Shown here: piece by piece, positions 13,871 through 27,374 of the stretch
Numbering within the stretch: position 1 is the stretch's first letter
Layout of the letters: the number at the start of each line of letters is the position of its first letter
Assembly (NCBI RefSeq): GCF_024713975.1
Contig: NC_091112.1
Coordinates: forward strand, 15,844,501 to 15,908,500
Source: Paralichthys olivaceus
Lineage: Eukaryota > Chordata > Actinopteri > Pleuronectiformes > Paralichthyidae
DNA length: 64,000 bases
Direction: 5' to 3'
Program-made: the position numbers and the translations under genes
The notes under the pieces: model-generated
What the model was told of the DNA's origin: nothing
The model's input: only the letters and a program-made list of their open reading frames with translations
Databases searched by the model: none

Positions 13871-13950
<80 letters not shown>
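13871..13950. repeat. (GT)40 microsatellite
   Basis: Eighty bases of uninterrupted GT on the plus strand. Alternating purine-pyrimidine tracts of this length can adopt left-handed Z-DNA. It creates spurious His-Thr ORFs on the minus strand. Confidence 0.98.
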
Positions 13951-13953
<3 letters not shown>

Positions 13954-14027
13954 AACAGCAAACCAACACCATGTTCCTGAGAACTGAAGATGTGTGATCA
14001 AATACAACCCTCTGAGGTATATAACAG

Positions 14028-14030
<3 letters not shown>

Positions 14031-14111
<81 letters not shown>

Positions 14112-14117
14112 GGTGGG
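14031..14117. repeat. (GT)36 microsatellite followed by four GGG runs
   Basis: A perfect GT tract occupies 14031-14102. It runs directly into GGGTGGGTGGGTGGG at 14103-14117, which is a textbook four-tract G-quadruplex pattern with one-base loops. Only 80 bases separate it from the preceding (GT)40 block. Confidence 0.97.
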
Positions 14118-14119
14118 TG

Positions 14120-15555
14120 CATGTGTGGAAATTAGTGTTTGGTTCTTCTGAGCTAATGACAGACAACACAACTCTGAATGCAAACCAAATAAATAAATAA
14201 AGTGCCTCCACCACAGTTAACATTCCCTGCACCGTCACACGGTGGCTCAAACTTTCCCTGCACGCAACAAATGCAGTGATATGCAATTTATCACCTCTTT
14301 GCTCCACGTGTCTCTAAAAATTATTCATGGGTGGAGGAGACATTTTCCTGTTCATTCCCTTAGAACAATATTCATGTTCTGACTCAGCGTTCTGCAGCTG
14401 TCCACAGTGAAGAAGCACATCCGCGTGACATTTGGGTCTCTCCCGAGACGGCATTTTGCATCGTCCTTGTTCCAAAGACATGTAATGTTCCATTTATCTC
14501 CCCTGCTGCTGGAAGGTGAAGCTGAAGCAATGTATGTAAACTGTGTGTTAGATATGTAGATGCTGTTTTGCATTCAGAGCGACCGACCCCACAGCGAAAA
14601 AATCGCACACGTCTCACCTGTTAATTTAAAACACAGTGTTTTGTTTCTCAGCTCGCTGCTCGCCTCACTAAGCATGCATTATTAAAATCGAATGTAATCT
14701 GTTTTTGGGTGAGGTTCACATGCACACCAAAAAGGCCATCAATTAAAACCCTCAGGAATTTTTGGGGTTTTTGATGCGTTCACATATCAGGCAGCCCACC
14801 TCCTCCCTGTCGTTTTGAGCAATCTGATGGTTTGGCAGGCACGGCCTCCTCCTCACGCCGAGGTTACAAGGTCCTTCTTGTGCGTCAAGTTAGATTTGTC
14901 TGTTCTGGCCTTTAGTAAAAAAGCACACGCACGCAGCGCAAGCAATATCCTATGCCTGAATAAAAATACACTCACACATAAGCTGTGGGCGAAGCGGGGG
15001 GCGGAGGGTGAGGCCTTCCGACTCAGACAACACCTGGATCCAGACAGCTGCCCTGATGAGGTGTGATGTGGCCTCGGGCGTCTGAAACTCTGCATTCTCA
15101 ATGGACTTCTGCAACTACCTGCAGTGTTTCCTACAGTAGTGAGGTCCGGCAGACCATCCAACCTCAGCAGGCTTACTTCAGATGAATTTTGAAGAAAGCT
15201 CCCTTTTTTTTTTTGCAATTCTCTTGCAATGTTCTGTGGAGCTCTGTGCATTAAATCTCCTCATCATCCTTCTTCACACAGGAAAAGCAGTCCAGTGAAG
15301 CCTGTATCACTGGAAACGTCTCTGAATAATCCACCGCCAAGACTGAACTTCCCCTCATTTGGCGACAAATTGGAAAAATTAAGTACATGATCGAATAAGT
15401 GCTGATAAAATATTGTCTCTTTTAATGAGATTCAGCTTCATACTACAACAACAATACACTTTCAAATCTCTTCAGCTGATGCTTTAGTTCTTCCAGCTTT
15501 TATGATTTCACAAAAATTCAAACCAGCTGATGTTTCACACAATTTCATTCAAAAG
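14120..15555. other. Intergenic, no gene seen
   Basis: No coding, RNA or repeat family could be supported. ORFs at 14815-15066 (+) and 14853-15251 (-) overlap each other, carry no recognisable domain and lack splice context. Confidence 0.5.
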
Positions 15556-15559
15556 CTCT

Positions 15560-15772
15560 CGAATGCGACTTCTATGCGTGTCCCGCCTCTTTTTCATCCC
15601 GAGGTATTTGATTTTCATGTTCCTTCCACGGTAGGGTGCTTTAACACCTGAAAGTCTCGATCATGCTCTGAACCAGCTTATTTCTGCATTTGCGTTCTCA
15701 CATGCAGCCCCTTCGAAAAAAATTCAGGTCAAAGGTAAAAGATTTCAGGCCATGTCTGAAAGCAGCTTAAGA
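15560..15772 (-). repeat. Interspersed repeat, inverted relative to the copy near 61.4 kb
   Basis: Ends with TTTCAGGCCATGTCTGAAAG, the reverse complement of the CTTTCAGACATG start seen near 61.23 kb. It shares GCGTTCTCACATGCAGCCCC, the reverse complement of the 'ggggctgtatgtgagaacgc' phrase there. It is a dispersed non-coding element with degenerate ends; the family is not named here. Confidence 0.55.
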
Positions 15773-16104
15773 AATCTGGTTTGTCTTCCCTTACAGGCTG
15801 GGATATGGTGACTGCCCACACTTTGCTATACCCAATTGACCCTGTGCATATACCTCCTATACCAGACACACAGCACACTCAATCAAACGATTCAGTGATT
15901 CAGTCACCTCTAAACCTTTATTACTTCTTTCCCTCCTCTTCCAGCAGGCTCGACCCTGTAACTTAAAGCTGTGTGAATTCCATTAAGATATTCCACCCCC
16001 ACCCCTGTCTTCTAGTGGTTTTGATTATGATATGAGCCGCTGAGTTAATAAGCATATTAATTACCTGTGTAGGAGACAAACCAGCTCCCAGAGCGAGCCC
16101 ACAA

Positions 16105-16125
16105 CCCCCCCCCCCCCCCCCCCCC
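16105..16125. repeat. Poly-C run
   Basis: Twenty-one consecutive C in intergenic DNA. It is likely to vary in length. Confidence 0.9.
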
Positions 16126-19100
16126 AACTCTTTGCCTCCAACACACCAACCAAGGACTGTCGGCGTTGTGTTTAAATGAGCCATCATTGTCCGACTGTCT
16201 CCAAGGTCAGCCGAGGCTCTGCAGTTAGCACCGTAACCTGCTACAGGAAATCTCTAAAGTCCTGCAGTGATGAGAATAATTACAATAATACAAGGTCAAG
16301 CAGCCGACAGAGGAACCAACAGAGGGGCAGGGATAGAGAGCGGGAAGTGGCTAGAGAGGAAATAGTTGTGGATGTGATCATGGCTTGATTCTTAAGTTTC
16401 TAATTTCTTCTCTGTCAGAGTGTGAGGTTTGTGTTTGGCAAACACACACTCATGCACACACATACACACACATTAGCAGACGGCAGACGCAGCATGAAAA
16501 GCCTTCAGCATCTCTGCAAAAAGCAAAAGTGTCAAACTTCACAGATTCACTAGATAGGCCGACTGTATATGTCACGCACACGCTGAGCTTTAACGTGATG
16601 TGGAATTTTGACATGGACGTATTTGGCGCTCTCGGCATACAGGGGCCATATAGGTGCCTTTCTCGCAGCAAGGTCTGCTGGAGGAAGTCAGAAGCGCAGC
16701 CTGACAAGAAGAGCATCAACTCAGTGTGTACACTGCATTCAGTCAGAAGTCAGCACAGGTCAGCACACAGGAGCTGCCCACAACCCAAATAACAAGCAGA
16801 ACAAACAGCAGGATTTCATTTCTCAGCTGCAGACTTTCTCCTCTGAATGCTTAGAGGAATTGGTACACCCCAGTGCTGTCATGATCACAGAATCTTATCT
16901 TTCACAGAATGCAACACTCAAGTTCTTTTTCTTATTTTAACCCTTTGTTGATCTTCAGGAGTTGTGCAAGTGTACGTATGCAACTTGACTTGCTTGTGCT
17001 TCTTGAAGACGTTCCGCCTCTCATCCAAGAAGACTCTTCACTTCCAACTGACTAATGGGAGGTTTCAGGTTTCAACCTTATCTCAGACAGAAATAATGAT
17101 TGAGTTGCATTGTGGGAAATGTAGACCCAAAAGGGTGTTCACCCTCAAATAACATAATATGCATGTTTCCCTGAAGAATTACAGAATCAGTGCTTTCTGA
17201 TAAGCTTCCATTTGATTTTGTGAGTAATTTAATTCTCTAGTGCATAATGTTGGAAAAGAGTGGAACAGTCTGTATGTAGTATATCAAAATAGTTATGTTG
17301 GGAGTATATGTATGAATACAGCAAATATATAGTGAACTATTATCATCATTTCAATCAAGAGGAAGTGCAGAATGTACAAGAATAATATGCAGGTATTGTA
17401 TGTCAGGTGCATGTTGTGTTCAGGGACATGCAGGCAGGGGAAAAAAGAAGCTTCAAATCACTTAGAACCATGAAAAGACTTGTGTTGAGATTGTGTTTTG
17501 ATATCATAGTTTGCAGTGCTGTTCTGAGGAAATGAAAATCAAGTTTATCTTTTCTTAAAATCGGCTATTGAGGGTCTATAGACGTATTTGAGTGTATAAT
17601 GAGCTGAGCCTTGTAGTAGTTTTGTGTGTGCAGGTCTTTTATTTGTTCAAGAGGCTGCCGTTACTGACCTTTGTCACCACTCAGTCTCTTTAGAGTCAAA
17701 AATATCTCGGTAAAGCAAAGTGCATATGCTTCATGCAGTATATTTATTATAAATCTGGATAGGGAGTCAACAGCACTGAAAATTCTATCTCATGTACATA
17801 TATACATCTTGATTTCTGTCTCATGCTAGTGCATGTGGCCAAAAACAAAAACATACATCTTCTTCCATATTACCTAACAAAATGAAAATTATTGTAAACA
17901 TAGATCTAATAGATTACTTATTTTGAAATGACTATAAGAAAATTGCATTTACAGTGTGCTCACTCTACAATTCCCCATTAATATCAGCAAACAGCAAATG
18001 ATTCAAATAAAAGCCGTTTTGGAAAGGTAAACAGTTGAAACTCAGTTTGGGATAATACAACACTTTACTTTTATATAATGTGGAGTTCTTTAGTGTTATG
18101 TGCACTGTGGTTAGGTTGAATTTATTCCTTGTGGTGGATGGTGTTGTGTGTCATTGTTGTCTTGTAGTTGCCTGTCTCACTGTGGATCTACCTATCTATT
18201 TTTCATAATTCTGTCAAGAGGGGAAGCCACAATGAAGCTTTGCACTCATTAGCATATTACAATCCAGGTGGAGAGAGGTTGGAGTGTGGTGCTCCTGCAC
18301 ACAGCAGGTGTTCAGTTTCACGTTCAGCACTGCATTCAAACAGTTTCATACATCTGAATGTGTTGACGTACACAGACCTTTCCAGCTTTATGCATGCACT
18401 GTGTTTCAACATGGAATCTATGCAAGGCTTTGAGGCCCCAGTTGAAGACATGCTGGAGAGATCGATGCTGAGACCTTGCTTTACAGCTTTCCGACCCTGA
18501 CTGCTGCAGCCGTCGACAGCCAGCGCGCTGTTCTGTGTCTTCCAACCCTCTTCCTTCCTCCTTCTCCTTTTCTTCCCTGATTGATGGATTTACAGCCTCT
18601 GGCGCTGATGTGGAATTCGACGCTTGCAGAAAAAACAGTGGGTGAAAACACAGAAGATGTAGGAAATCCCTTCAATCCCTCGCAAGGGCACAGAATTGCC
18701 GAACTGCTGAAAAACATCAAGAAAACAATAATGAGACTGAGGAATTTAGAGGCAGCAGGAAGAATCAGTTGATGCACACTGGGTTTTGGCACGAGCTACA
18801 AGCTTTTATCTCCAGGTTGTTGTTTTTTGTGCATCTGCTGTCTGTCTGGATATTCTCTGCCTCATTTAGATTCATACGATGGAGCAGCGGCCATAAAAGT
18901 GACATAGGCAAGAGCATAATGTAATGGCCTTTTTTAAAATACGAATGTACTGAGTGGGTATATTTAGATGAACGTCACAATGAGTGTGATGGTAAAAAGG
19001 CAGGAGTTACAGTGTGTGTGTGCATGTGTGTGCATGTGTGTGTGTGTGTGTGTGTGTCTGTGTGTGTGTGCGCGAAGGGAGGTTTACTTTCCTGCTTCAT

Positions 19101-20045
19101 GTGGCTGCTGCACATCATCAGTGAAGTGAAAGACAGCATTCTGGCATCTTTTACACTCCAATACACAGGAGAATAAATTCCCTCACAAGACCACCCCTTC
19201 ACACACACACACACACGCACACTCATACACACTAGCAGCACCCTTCTTAAAAAAACCATAAACATTAAGCACGAGGAAGTTGCTGAGAAGTGAAAAGCCG
19301 TCTAAGCTGTTGATCCTGTTTGCTGCTTTGAAATTTTCCAGCAAATCTTCCTTTTCAATCTTTTTTTCACTGAGGGATGAGCGCGTGGCGAGGGAGGCTG
19401 GCAGCAGAGACGGGGTCTTATCTGGCGTGGTCAGAGTAACACCCTGTGAAGCTCAGCACACTCAGGTTGCTTCATCTCATGTGTCCTCTGACGGCAAAGC
19501 CTAAACCCTCATGAAACAGCGGGGTGGCTGGAACATGAAATCTTGTGAAGAAGCGCCGTCTGGTGAGCCAGCGTGTGCTAACGTGACACAAAGGCTCTAA
19601 ACGTTGAGATATGTGGGGATAAGGCAGGTGTGAGGTTTGAGGTCCAACATGTCCTCCATCCTAAACAGTAGAAGACGTTTATCATGACTTTACAAAAGCA
19701 CCCATATGATGAAAATTACAAAAATGAAGGTAAATGAGAATGATCATGTTAAAACTGACTATAGGAGAAGAGATGTGAACAGATTTGTTGTAACTATAGT
19801 ATAACTGTATGTTTAGATTGAAGTACATTTCTGCTTCACATTATTCTCTTAATGATGGACCCCATCACAAAGGGGCACAAACCTCACAACCCTCAAAGAA
19901 TAAGCAGGCTGGATGGATTGTTCACATTTGTCTGCTCATTTGTCTCAGCAGTATTTATGCAAAAAAGTTTGATTATTATCTGTTCTTTTTATGCCTCTGC
20001 ACAGCCGATAGCCAGAGGTGCTATGTTTTCAAGTTGTGCTTTTGT
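16126..20045. other. Intergenic, no gene seen
   Basis: Includes an imperfect (TG)n tract at about 19013-19070 and a short (AC)n at 19200-19218. A 63-codon ORF at 18581-18772 (+) has a protein-like composition (EDVGNPFNPSQGH, LLKNIKKTIMRLRNL). It has no recognised family, no splice partner and no promoter, so it is not called as a gene. Confidence 0.5.
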
Positions 20046-20049
20046 TGCA

Positions 20050-20405
20050 CATTCTTGTGAACATGATATCTCAGAAAAACCTCCAGGGAATCCTTTCAAA
20101 TTTGGTACAAATGTTCATTTTGACTCATGGATGAAGTAGACGTTGGTGGTCAAAGTTCAAATGTCAAGGCCACAGTGAATTACAGAGTATATGCTTTTGG
20201 TCCTGATGAAATGACCACCATTTTGGCACAGATGGTCACATAGACAGAATAATCAACCGATTAGATTTGGGCGGCCAAAGGTCACTGTGGCCTCCACATG
20301 AAATTGTTATCTCAAGTCTGCCATTCCTAATTTCTTCAAATGTGGCACAAATGTTCACTTTGACTCAAAGATGAGTCATTAGATCACAGTGGTCAAAGGT
20401 AAACA
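20050..20405. repeat. Tandem-like dispersed repeat, about three monomers
   Basis: The motif ATCTCA...TTCAAATTTGGTACAAATGTTCA...TTGACTCATGGATGA...GTGGTCAAAG recurs at roughly 120-base spacing. A clear second copy of the phrase (GGCACAAATGTTCACTTTG) lies at about 20346. The element type is widespread in teleost genomes as short tandem arrays. Monomers are diverged and no coding capacity is seen. Confidence 0.6.
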
Positions 20406-22480
20406 TCAAATTGACCTCATGTCAGGAACACCTGGAGGGACAAAGACAAAGAGCAGCGAGGAGGACTTCTTTTGTATCTGTAGGTTTCTACTCATCGTTT
20501 TGCATCACAACCAGAGCAAATGTGTCACTTCAAACATTTTCAACGCATTCACCAAAATGTTATTTGTGTCTGTACTTGATTCATGATCCACCCAACATCA
20601 CCCCACCACCAATTTTCCTGTGCAGTCATTAACAACATCACAGGAGTGCCTGACCTTGACCTCCATGGCGAGCGCTAGTTAATCTGGTCATATCCACAGC
20701 TTGTTTAACTTCCTCTGATCACAGGACAATTTGCTCTGTTAGAACAATAGTTCTGACTATTTCATTAAGTTCCAAGATCTCAGCAGTGACTTCAGTGAGT
20801 ACAATTTTAATGATGTTTTCTGTTCCTCCTGTAATTTCTGCCTTTGGCTTTTGAAATCCACAGTCATTATTCACACGACCACAGGAGCTTGTGACACATA
20901 TTAAGTGTCTGAGCAAATGTTTTTCTGGTGAGGTCTCATGAGTTATAGGACTGAATAGGGAAATTTGAGGATCTGAGGACAGCCAATGAATAGATCCTTC
21001 GCGAACCTCAGAAATAAATGAATGAAGTGCCCTTGAGAAAGGTGCAGCCAGCAGTGGATTCATCCAGGGGCCAGCAGCACAAAACGCGACTTGTGCTGGA
21101 CAGATCTCCCAGCGAAGGTGTAGCAATGAAATTAGTTTGCACACATTCAGCAAGACCTTTCCCCCAATGAGGTGAAGTTTAAAAATATTTGTGTTGCTGT
21201 CATCTGCGTCTTATTTGAACATTTGACAGCTGATGGTTTGGTATTTCGGTAACCAGAGGTTGGATTTGTTGTAACATGAAAGCCTTTTTTTTTGGGTCTG
21301 CAACCTTAGTGAGGGGGATTGATGGAAAGTAAAGAGAAAACATTTCGGGGACCAGAGAGAAAGACAGCGGGAGCGAGCAGGAATTAAAAAGAAAACACAT
21401 ATATAGCTCAGAGGAGGGGCCTCGGAGGGGAGACGAGTTTAGCTTGTTTTATTTGAACCTGCTTGCGTTCATTTGAGAAGTTGTGAGGTGCCGCTGAGAG
21501 ATGCTCTGAGTTATGGAAAAAATTAGTTGGGAAGGAAATAAAAAGGGATTGCGACAAGTCCTTTGAGGAAACTCTTATCTGACTCGAGGAAACGGGACCA
21601 AGGCCCTGACAGATTCAGGGCACAGTGTGTCATTGTGTGTGTGTGTGTGTGTGTGTATGTGTGTGTGTTTTCCCTTTTATTTGTCCTGCAAACTAGGACA
21701 TGGTACAAAAAGGTTCCCTCCTCATCTACTCTTGTGTCATTCTTTGAAGGTCAAACACTGTTTGTTTGGTGCTGTGGCTTTATTTCGAACACGCACATGT
21801 GCTGTAAGAGGAGTCTGAGCACTGGAGTATGTGGAATTTTCTCTCACATTCACACAATTTCTCCAGTCCGCTGCTGGGCTGAAGGTAACCTTTCCCTTCC
21901 TCCCTTTATCTTTTGCTGTGTAACACTCGCTTTCCACTTCGTTTCTCACCTCCTCATCTCCTCTCTCTCTCTCTCTCTCTCTCCACTGAACAAAAGAAAC
22001 ACCTCAAAAGGTGAGCTTGGCAATGAGATGAAATGTAATGAGACAAGAAGGGGACATTTATAGATCACCGAGACGAGAGAGACATAAACACTCTCTGCTT
22101 TTAAAAACTGTCTAAAGTTTTTACTCATTTTTTTGGACCGGTCCACCTCGACAGAAAATGCCTGTAATCAAAACATAACTGTAACTGTCTTCGCCACAAA
22201 GTAATAACCACTGACAAATTGAATTGCATACTTTTCATGCCACTTGTGTCATCAAGTGTTTTGTGAGGCAACAAAAATAGCTGGGAAATCGTTTACCGAG
22301 GCAGCAGATGGTCTATGCAGTCAGCAGAAAAGGTGACGGGTCATGAATTCTGTTTTCCACGGGGAAAGAAACGAGGATGAAAAACACTTCTGAGGGGAAT
22401 GAATGATAGAAGAGCCACGTTGGTCTCAAAGCCTGACGCTGCCAAAACACACCACTGTGCGCCTGGTGGTGTGTGTGTGT
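20406..22480. other. Intergenic, no gene seen
   Basis: Contains (GT)n at about 21633-21668 and (CT)n at 21958-21984. The antisense ORF at 20719-21153 has no recognisable domain. Nothing else can be supported. Confidence 0.5.
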
Positions 22481-22690
22481 GCGTGTGGTCCCGGCATCAC
22501 TAATGTTGTGGGGACCTAAATCTGTCTCATTACGGGGACTTGTGTTCCTTATGTGGACAAAAAGACATACTGTAAATTGTGTCATTTTAAGAAGAGGACA
22601 TTTTTAAAGGTTATAGGTAGAGGTTAAAGTAAGTGTAGAGTACTAGTTATGGTTTAGGTTAGAATGTGTGTAAGTGTAATGTTTTCAGAC
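22480..22690. repeat. Dispersed 'GTGGGGACCT' repeat fragment
   Basis: Contains TGTGGGGACCTAAATCTGTC, TTACGGGGACTTGTG and a tail of GGTTAAAGTAAGTG followed by GGTTTAGGTTAG. This pattern is common in teleost intergenic DNA. It is short and degenerate, with approximate borders. Confidence 0.4.
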
Positions 22691-24685
22691 ATGAACTCTG
22701 GAGGATGTCCGCACAATCAGGTCCTGTATTTCTGTGGAGTTTGTCTTTCACACATGAACAGAGCAGCTGGAGATTCTCCGCTCTGACACAACAACACAGA
22801 CGTCTCTGCAGCGTTCAGGGGAAGGATGGTGCAGCAGGCAGAGGCAGGATGTAAAGTATAAATGCAGGGATCATGTGTTTTTTGTTTGCAGCACATCCAC
22901 ACCGGTGTCAGAACAGTGCAGGTCTGAAAGCAGCCATGGAGACCACAGTCTGGGCCAGAGTAGACGAAGCCCTCGCTGCTGGTGTTTGCTCTCCCTGCAC
23001 AGGAGTCAATCATTCATTCAACAGAAATAAAACATACCAGGAAGTCACATATTAAAACCTTCTGTCCAAGAGTGATATATAACAGCACTCTACGCCACTC
23101 TCTCAAACATCTGTGTGCAAAGCTGGAGCTTATTGTATCACTGGTGCATTTTCCACCTGCAAAGATTCAGGCTGTAAGCCAGAGCTTTGTGGGGGAGGCG
23201 TGGGGGAGTTGGAGGCACGGAGGGGGAGACGTGAGGATAAAATGACTGTGTGTTGAGAAAGGGACAGGTGCACACAGGTGTTCTGAAACAACAGGAAGTT
23301 AAGTATCATAGTTTGGCTGCGAATCAATGAGATCAACAGTTGGTGCAGCGGCTGTGATGCAGGAGTCGTGGAGGAGATTAAAGGCAGAATACTGGCGGCT
23401 GTTAAAAGTCTGAGTCCCAGCTCAGTCAAATTCAAACATACAGGCATGATGCACGGATTTTTAGAATCACTGTGAATTACACTTTCACAACAAACAATTA
23501 AACATACATGTGATCAATCATAGCAATGGTAAGCTCCACAGCTACAAAGTCGTCCTCTGTATCAAAGTAATTGATTGATATTAATTATTCACACATGGAT
23601 TCAATGGACAATGGCAGGAGCTGTGAAAGGAATCCAAAATGTACAAATATAAATGAGTATGTGTAAACTGGGTTATAAGTTATAGGTCACTGACTGTTGC
23701 AACATAATTTTCCTCTGTCTTTTAAAATGTATTGATGTTTTTTGTTTGAAAATGCCTTTAACATCTGTTGTGACTATTGACTATTGACCGTGATTATCCA
23801 AAATACTTTTTTATAGGAGAAATAGATCAGATTCTATTGATATTTAACCTCGTATTCGATAACCTTATGAATTCTTCCCTGACGCTTATTTATTGCATCC
23901 TACCACCAAGTTAACCCGGCCAGATATCAGACAGAAAACCTCCCTGCAGAGGTAACTAGCTTTTAGGGTGGTTTGTATATTTATGGGGATAATTGGTAAA
24001 TCGGTTGGTTACTCAATTATCATCTGATTTCATAAAAATCTCCACAGCATGTTGACCTTGTTTCACTTTGTAAAGTAAAACACTCAGTTGAACTCGATTT
24101 AAATAATATTTGGAACTTTTCATATCAGCTGTGAGTGTGTCCGTCCCAGGCCTTGTATAAAGGTCCACTTAAAAGCAGCAGTCTTGCACTTTTCTGGGCC
24201 AACACTGATGTTGACTGTCCACATTCACATTTTTTTGCACTGCAGAGTTACATTCAAATGCAGTCGGTCTGTTGGACAGTTTTCTTCAGGCTTTTAAACG
24301 AACCAGATGGTCGGGTTTTACTGCAACGGGAGTGTTCACGGAGCAGCAGGCAGCAAGAAAAACACCGAGCTGTAAAATACGCCAGTGTGGTCGCTGGAAT
24401 GTGATGACAATCATCACATCGACTTTTCCTATCGACCAGTTTTTCTGATTTGTCAAAATTAAAAGTAGGTGCAGCACATAAACATTGTTATTACATTAGT
24501 AACAGCTCCATCAAACTCCAGAGCTCACACATCATCAGTAAACAATATTGCCCTCATGTGGTGTACAGAAGGAACCACGGGTAAAAAGGGAATGGTTCAC
24601 TCAGGAATTGTTCATTCTAATGGGATACAACCAACCTGTAAAGGGCATGAATAAGCCTGCAAGCATGCATACATATGAACACACA

Positions 24686-24723
<38 letters not shown>

Positions 24724-25900
24724 GATGTGCTCATTTAATTAATGGATTCCAAACATTTGGAGCAGCTCCACACTTCAGCCTCCGGGCCAAACTTTCAGCA
24801 CATAACAGCTTTCTGAGGGATTCGGGGCAAATTGTATCATGTTGCCATAACATTACATCAGTCAGCGTGTCCATGGGCAATGAAGCACCAGTGTTTTTTT
24901 TTTTCCAAATGCCAACTTCCTGAGACGAGTTAATTTCACATCTTTGCATTCTGCCAGCTCCTGTTGCTCCACGCACACGGCTCAACTCATAATCAATTAA
25001 CCAGGAGGGAAAGACAAATATGATGGTGTTTAATGACTTTCTGGCAACATCTAAGGAAATCTTCCCCTTGGAAATGTTTGCACTACACACAGTTTGTATG
25101 ATGCTTCACTCACTGAGAGTTACAACCAGCGATCGGTGTGTTGGTCTGATGGAGCACAGGCTGCTCATTAATTAAGTGTGGCATTGATCAGAATCACATT
25201 AACTGTAAGTTATAACAACACCTGTCATTTACAATGTGATTTTGTTAAATAATCTGATAAGAAAACGTTCTGATTTAATGTGGGTTTAAAGAACAAAGGA
25301 GACACAACTTATAATATTAAAGGTAAAGAGGAAGAAGTTATTATACAGGGTACTTACAAGGTCTAGTACTGGAAAACAAAAATATCACAGTTATGTCTCA
25401 GGCTTTGTTAAATCTGTTGAAATAAGAATGTTGGTGAATATTTCAAATGTGCACTGAATAGATTCTCAAAGACCTCAGTTGAATTTGTTGCAGGGAGGTC
25501 TGCTGAAGGCTCCTGCCCTTCTCTGACCTCCTGTCTTTTCTCTGCTAGTGAAAGTTCACTGTAACAAGATCCTCATCAGCATATGAACACATAGTGATTA
25601 CTTTTTACAGGTCACTTGAAAAGTTCTGCAGTGAAGTCAGGAAGCATGAATCACTGGACCTTGTGTCAGTGTGCCCCAAAAGAATGAAAAGACAAACCAA
25701 ATGAAGATGTGTTCCACTGATAGCCTGTGGTAGTATGGAGCACAGTATGGTCTATGGTTGTACTTTGCACAAACTACTCTTCTCATTCATAATCATGACT
25801 TTGGATTTTATTCTTAGAAAGAAAGAACATTTCTGCAAAGACTTTAGACAAATGGTGACAAATGTTTCATCTCTTTTGGCTGCTGACTGAAGAACTGGTT
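22691..25900. other. Intergenic, no gene seen
   Basis: Holds a (CA)n microsatellite at about 24680-24721. ORFs in this stretch are short and without domains. Nothing else can be supported. Confidence 0.5.
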
Positions 25901-25904
25901 ATAT

Positions 25905-26210
25905 CCAACAAAGAGGTTCTTTTTTCATCGCTGTTTTCAGCAGCATTACACAATAATAACTGAAACCAATTTTCTTGAAGCTTGGTGGGATATGGGCCAA
26001 GTAAGAAGCTGTTACATTTTGGGATCAGGACAAAAAGGGCAGATCTAGGATTTGTTAAATCACCCTCTTTGACATTTTTTTTTTGACGTTTTCACAGATT
26101 TTAGATACTTTTACATTTACAGACATACATTTATGTGCTTTTATAAGGGAACAGTTGGGCCTTGATGGTCATATGCACTCTACTGAGAGGCATTCTCATT
26201 TCACCTGTCT
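25905..26210 (+). repeat. Dispersed repeat (family also at 41.7 and 60.1 kb)
   Basis: Starts near AAAGAGGTTCTTTTTTCAT, continues with CAGCAGCATTACACAATAA and GAAGCTTGGTGGGATATGGG, and ends with ATGCACTCTACTGAGAGGCA. The order and wording match a common teleost repeat that begins 'aggaggttatgttttt' and ends 'ctctactgagtgc'. Moderately diverged. Confidence 0.6.
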
Positions 26211-27370
26211 GTATTGGTGCAGATGCAGATTAACAGGTTTATACAGGAATTTCCCTTTTACATGTTTTATGACAAATAAATCATAATTTGGTTTGTGAGC
26301 ACTTCCTTCATTTATATCCCCTCAATTATAGCGAGTCATGTGTAGGATTGTTCAGTCTTGGTGGATGTCTGCGCTCCACTGAGAGCTTTCTAGTTAAACA
26401 ATGTGACTGTAGCATCCTCACCTAATCTGCACATTATATTCCACAGCACAGATGATTCATAGCAGTCACCACAAAGAAAGGACATGTCAGTCAGTTGAAT
26501 ACAAAGCTGAACTAATGTGGAGGACATTTCTTAACTGAAATTTTACATGTTTTGAAGTTATTGTTAATAACTTAATTTTTTAAAACTGTTTCAAATTGAT
26601 GAAAAAAAGCTTATTTTTAATATGAAAGGGTCATAAGACTTTAAAAAATGTACAAAGTTATCACATTTCAACGACAAATTTTACATTATACTTAAAAGGG
26701 AAATTATTATATAATGTGATACATTTGACATAGCATGACACATTTCTGTTTTATGTGTTAAGTGATACATTTGTGTTAAAATGTCGTGTTATGAAAACAT
26801 GACGTCTTCATTTTGTGATGTCACAACCTTGTTTTAATTGTTTTTTTTAGCACATATATTTATTTTCCACTGTTGACCTTGTAGCTTCAGCTAAATATGT
26901 ACTTAAAAGACAATGAGCCTTCGGAGCTTTAAAGGCCACGTAGTTTTAATATCAATGAATCGTATGTAACAGAATGAAAATGTAGTTAATGAAAAGACCT
27001 TTATTTTGAATGAGGAGCTATAGATGAACATTCTGTAGAGTGTATAACTTTCAGTAAAATGTACAACCTCATGTCTCCGTTTACACATTTAGTTGATTTA
27101 TAAGCAAGTGACATTGTTGCCATCTTGTGTTGAAAAGTGAGCGACTACCATTTGTGAAAAATTTAGGTTTAGTTGAAGGTTTTTGGCCAAATTTAAGAGG
27201 TTTTACACGTCTTTAATGTAATGTAATATCTTTAGATATAGCATTAAATGTATTCAATTACACAAGATGAAAGGAAATAATGCTTCTTTGTGCATCAAGT
27301 CAGGGAGATAAAAAAAAGTCAAATCTAAGCAGGATTGTAAGTTTTAACTACTATGAATAAATCAAGACAC
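26211..27370. other. A/T-rich intergenic DNA downstream of hmbox1
   Basis: Very A/T-rich with no ORF of interest. It is the end of the roughly 20 kb gap between khdrbs1 and the hmbox1 poly(A) site. Confidence 0.55.
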
Positions 27371-27374
27371 AATA

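Noticed and set aside
13776-14307. Minus-strand ORFs of 60-150 codons consisting mostly of His-Thr repeats
   Set aside because: They are translations of the (GT)n microsatellites with no flanking domain or splice context.
18581-18772. 63-codon plus-strand ORF with protein-like composition
   Set aside because: No recognised family, no promoter or splice sites. Length is within chance expectation for this amount of DNA.
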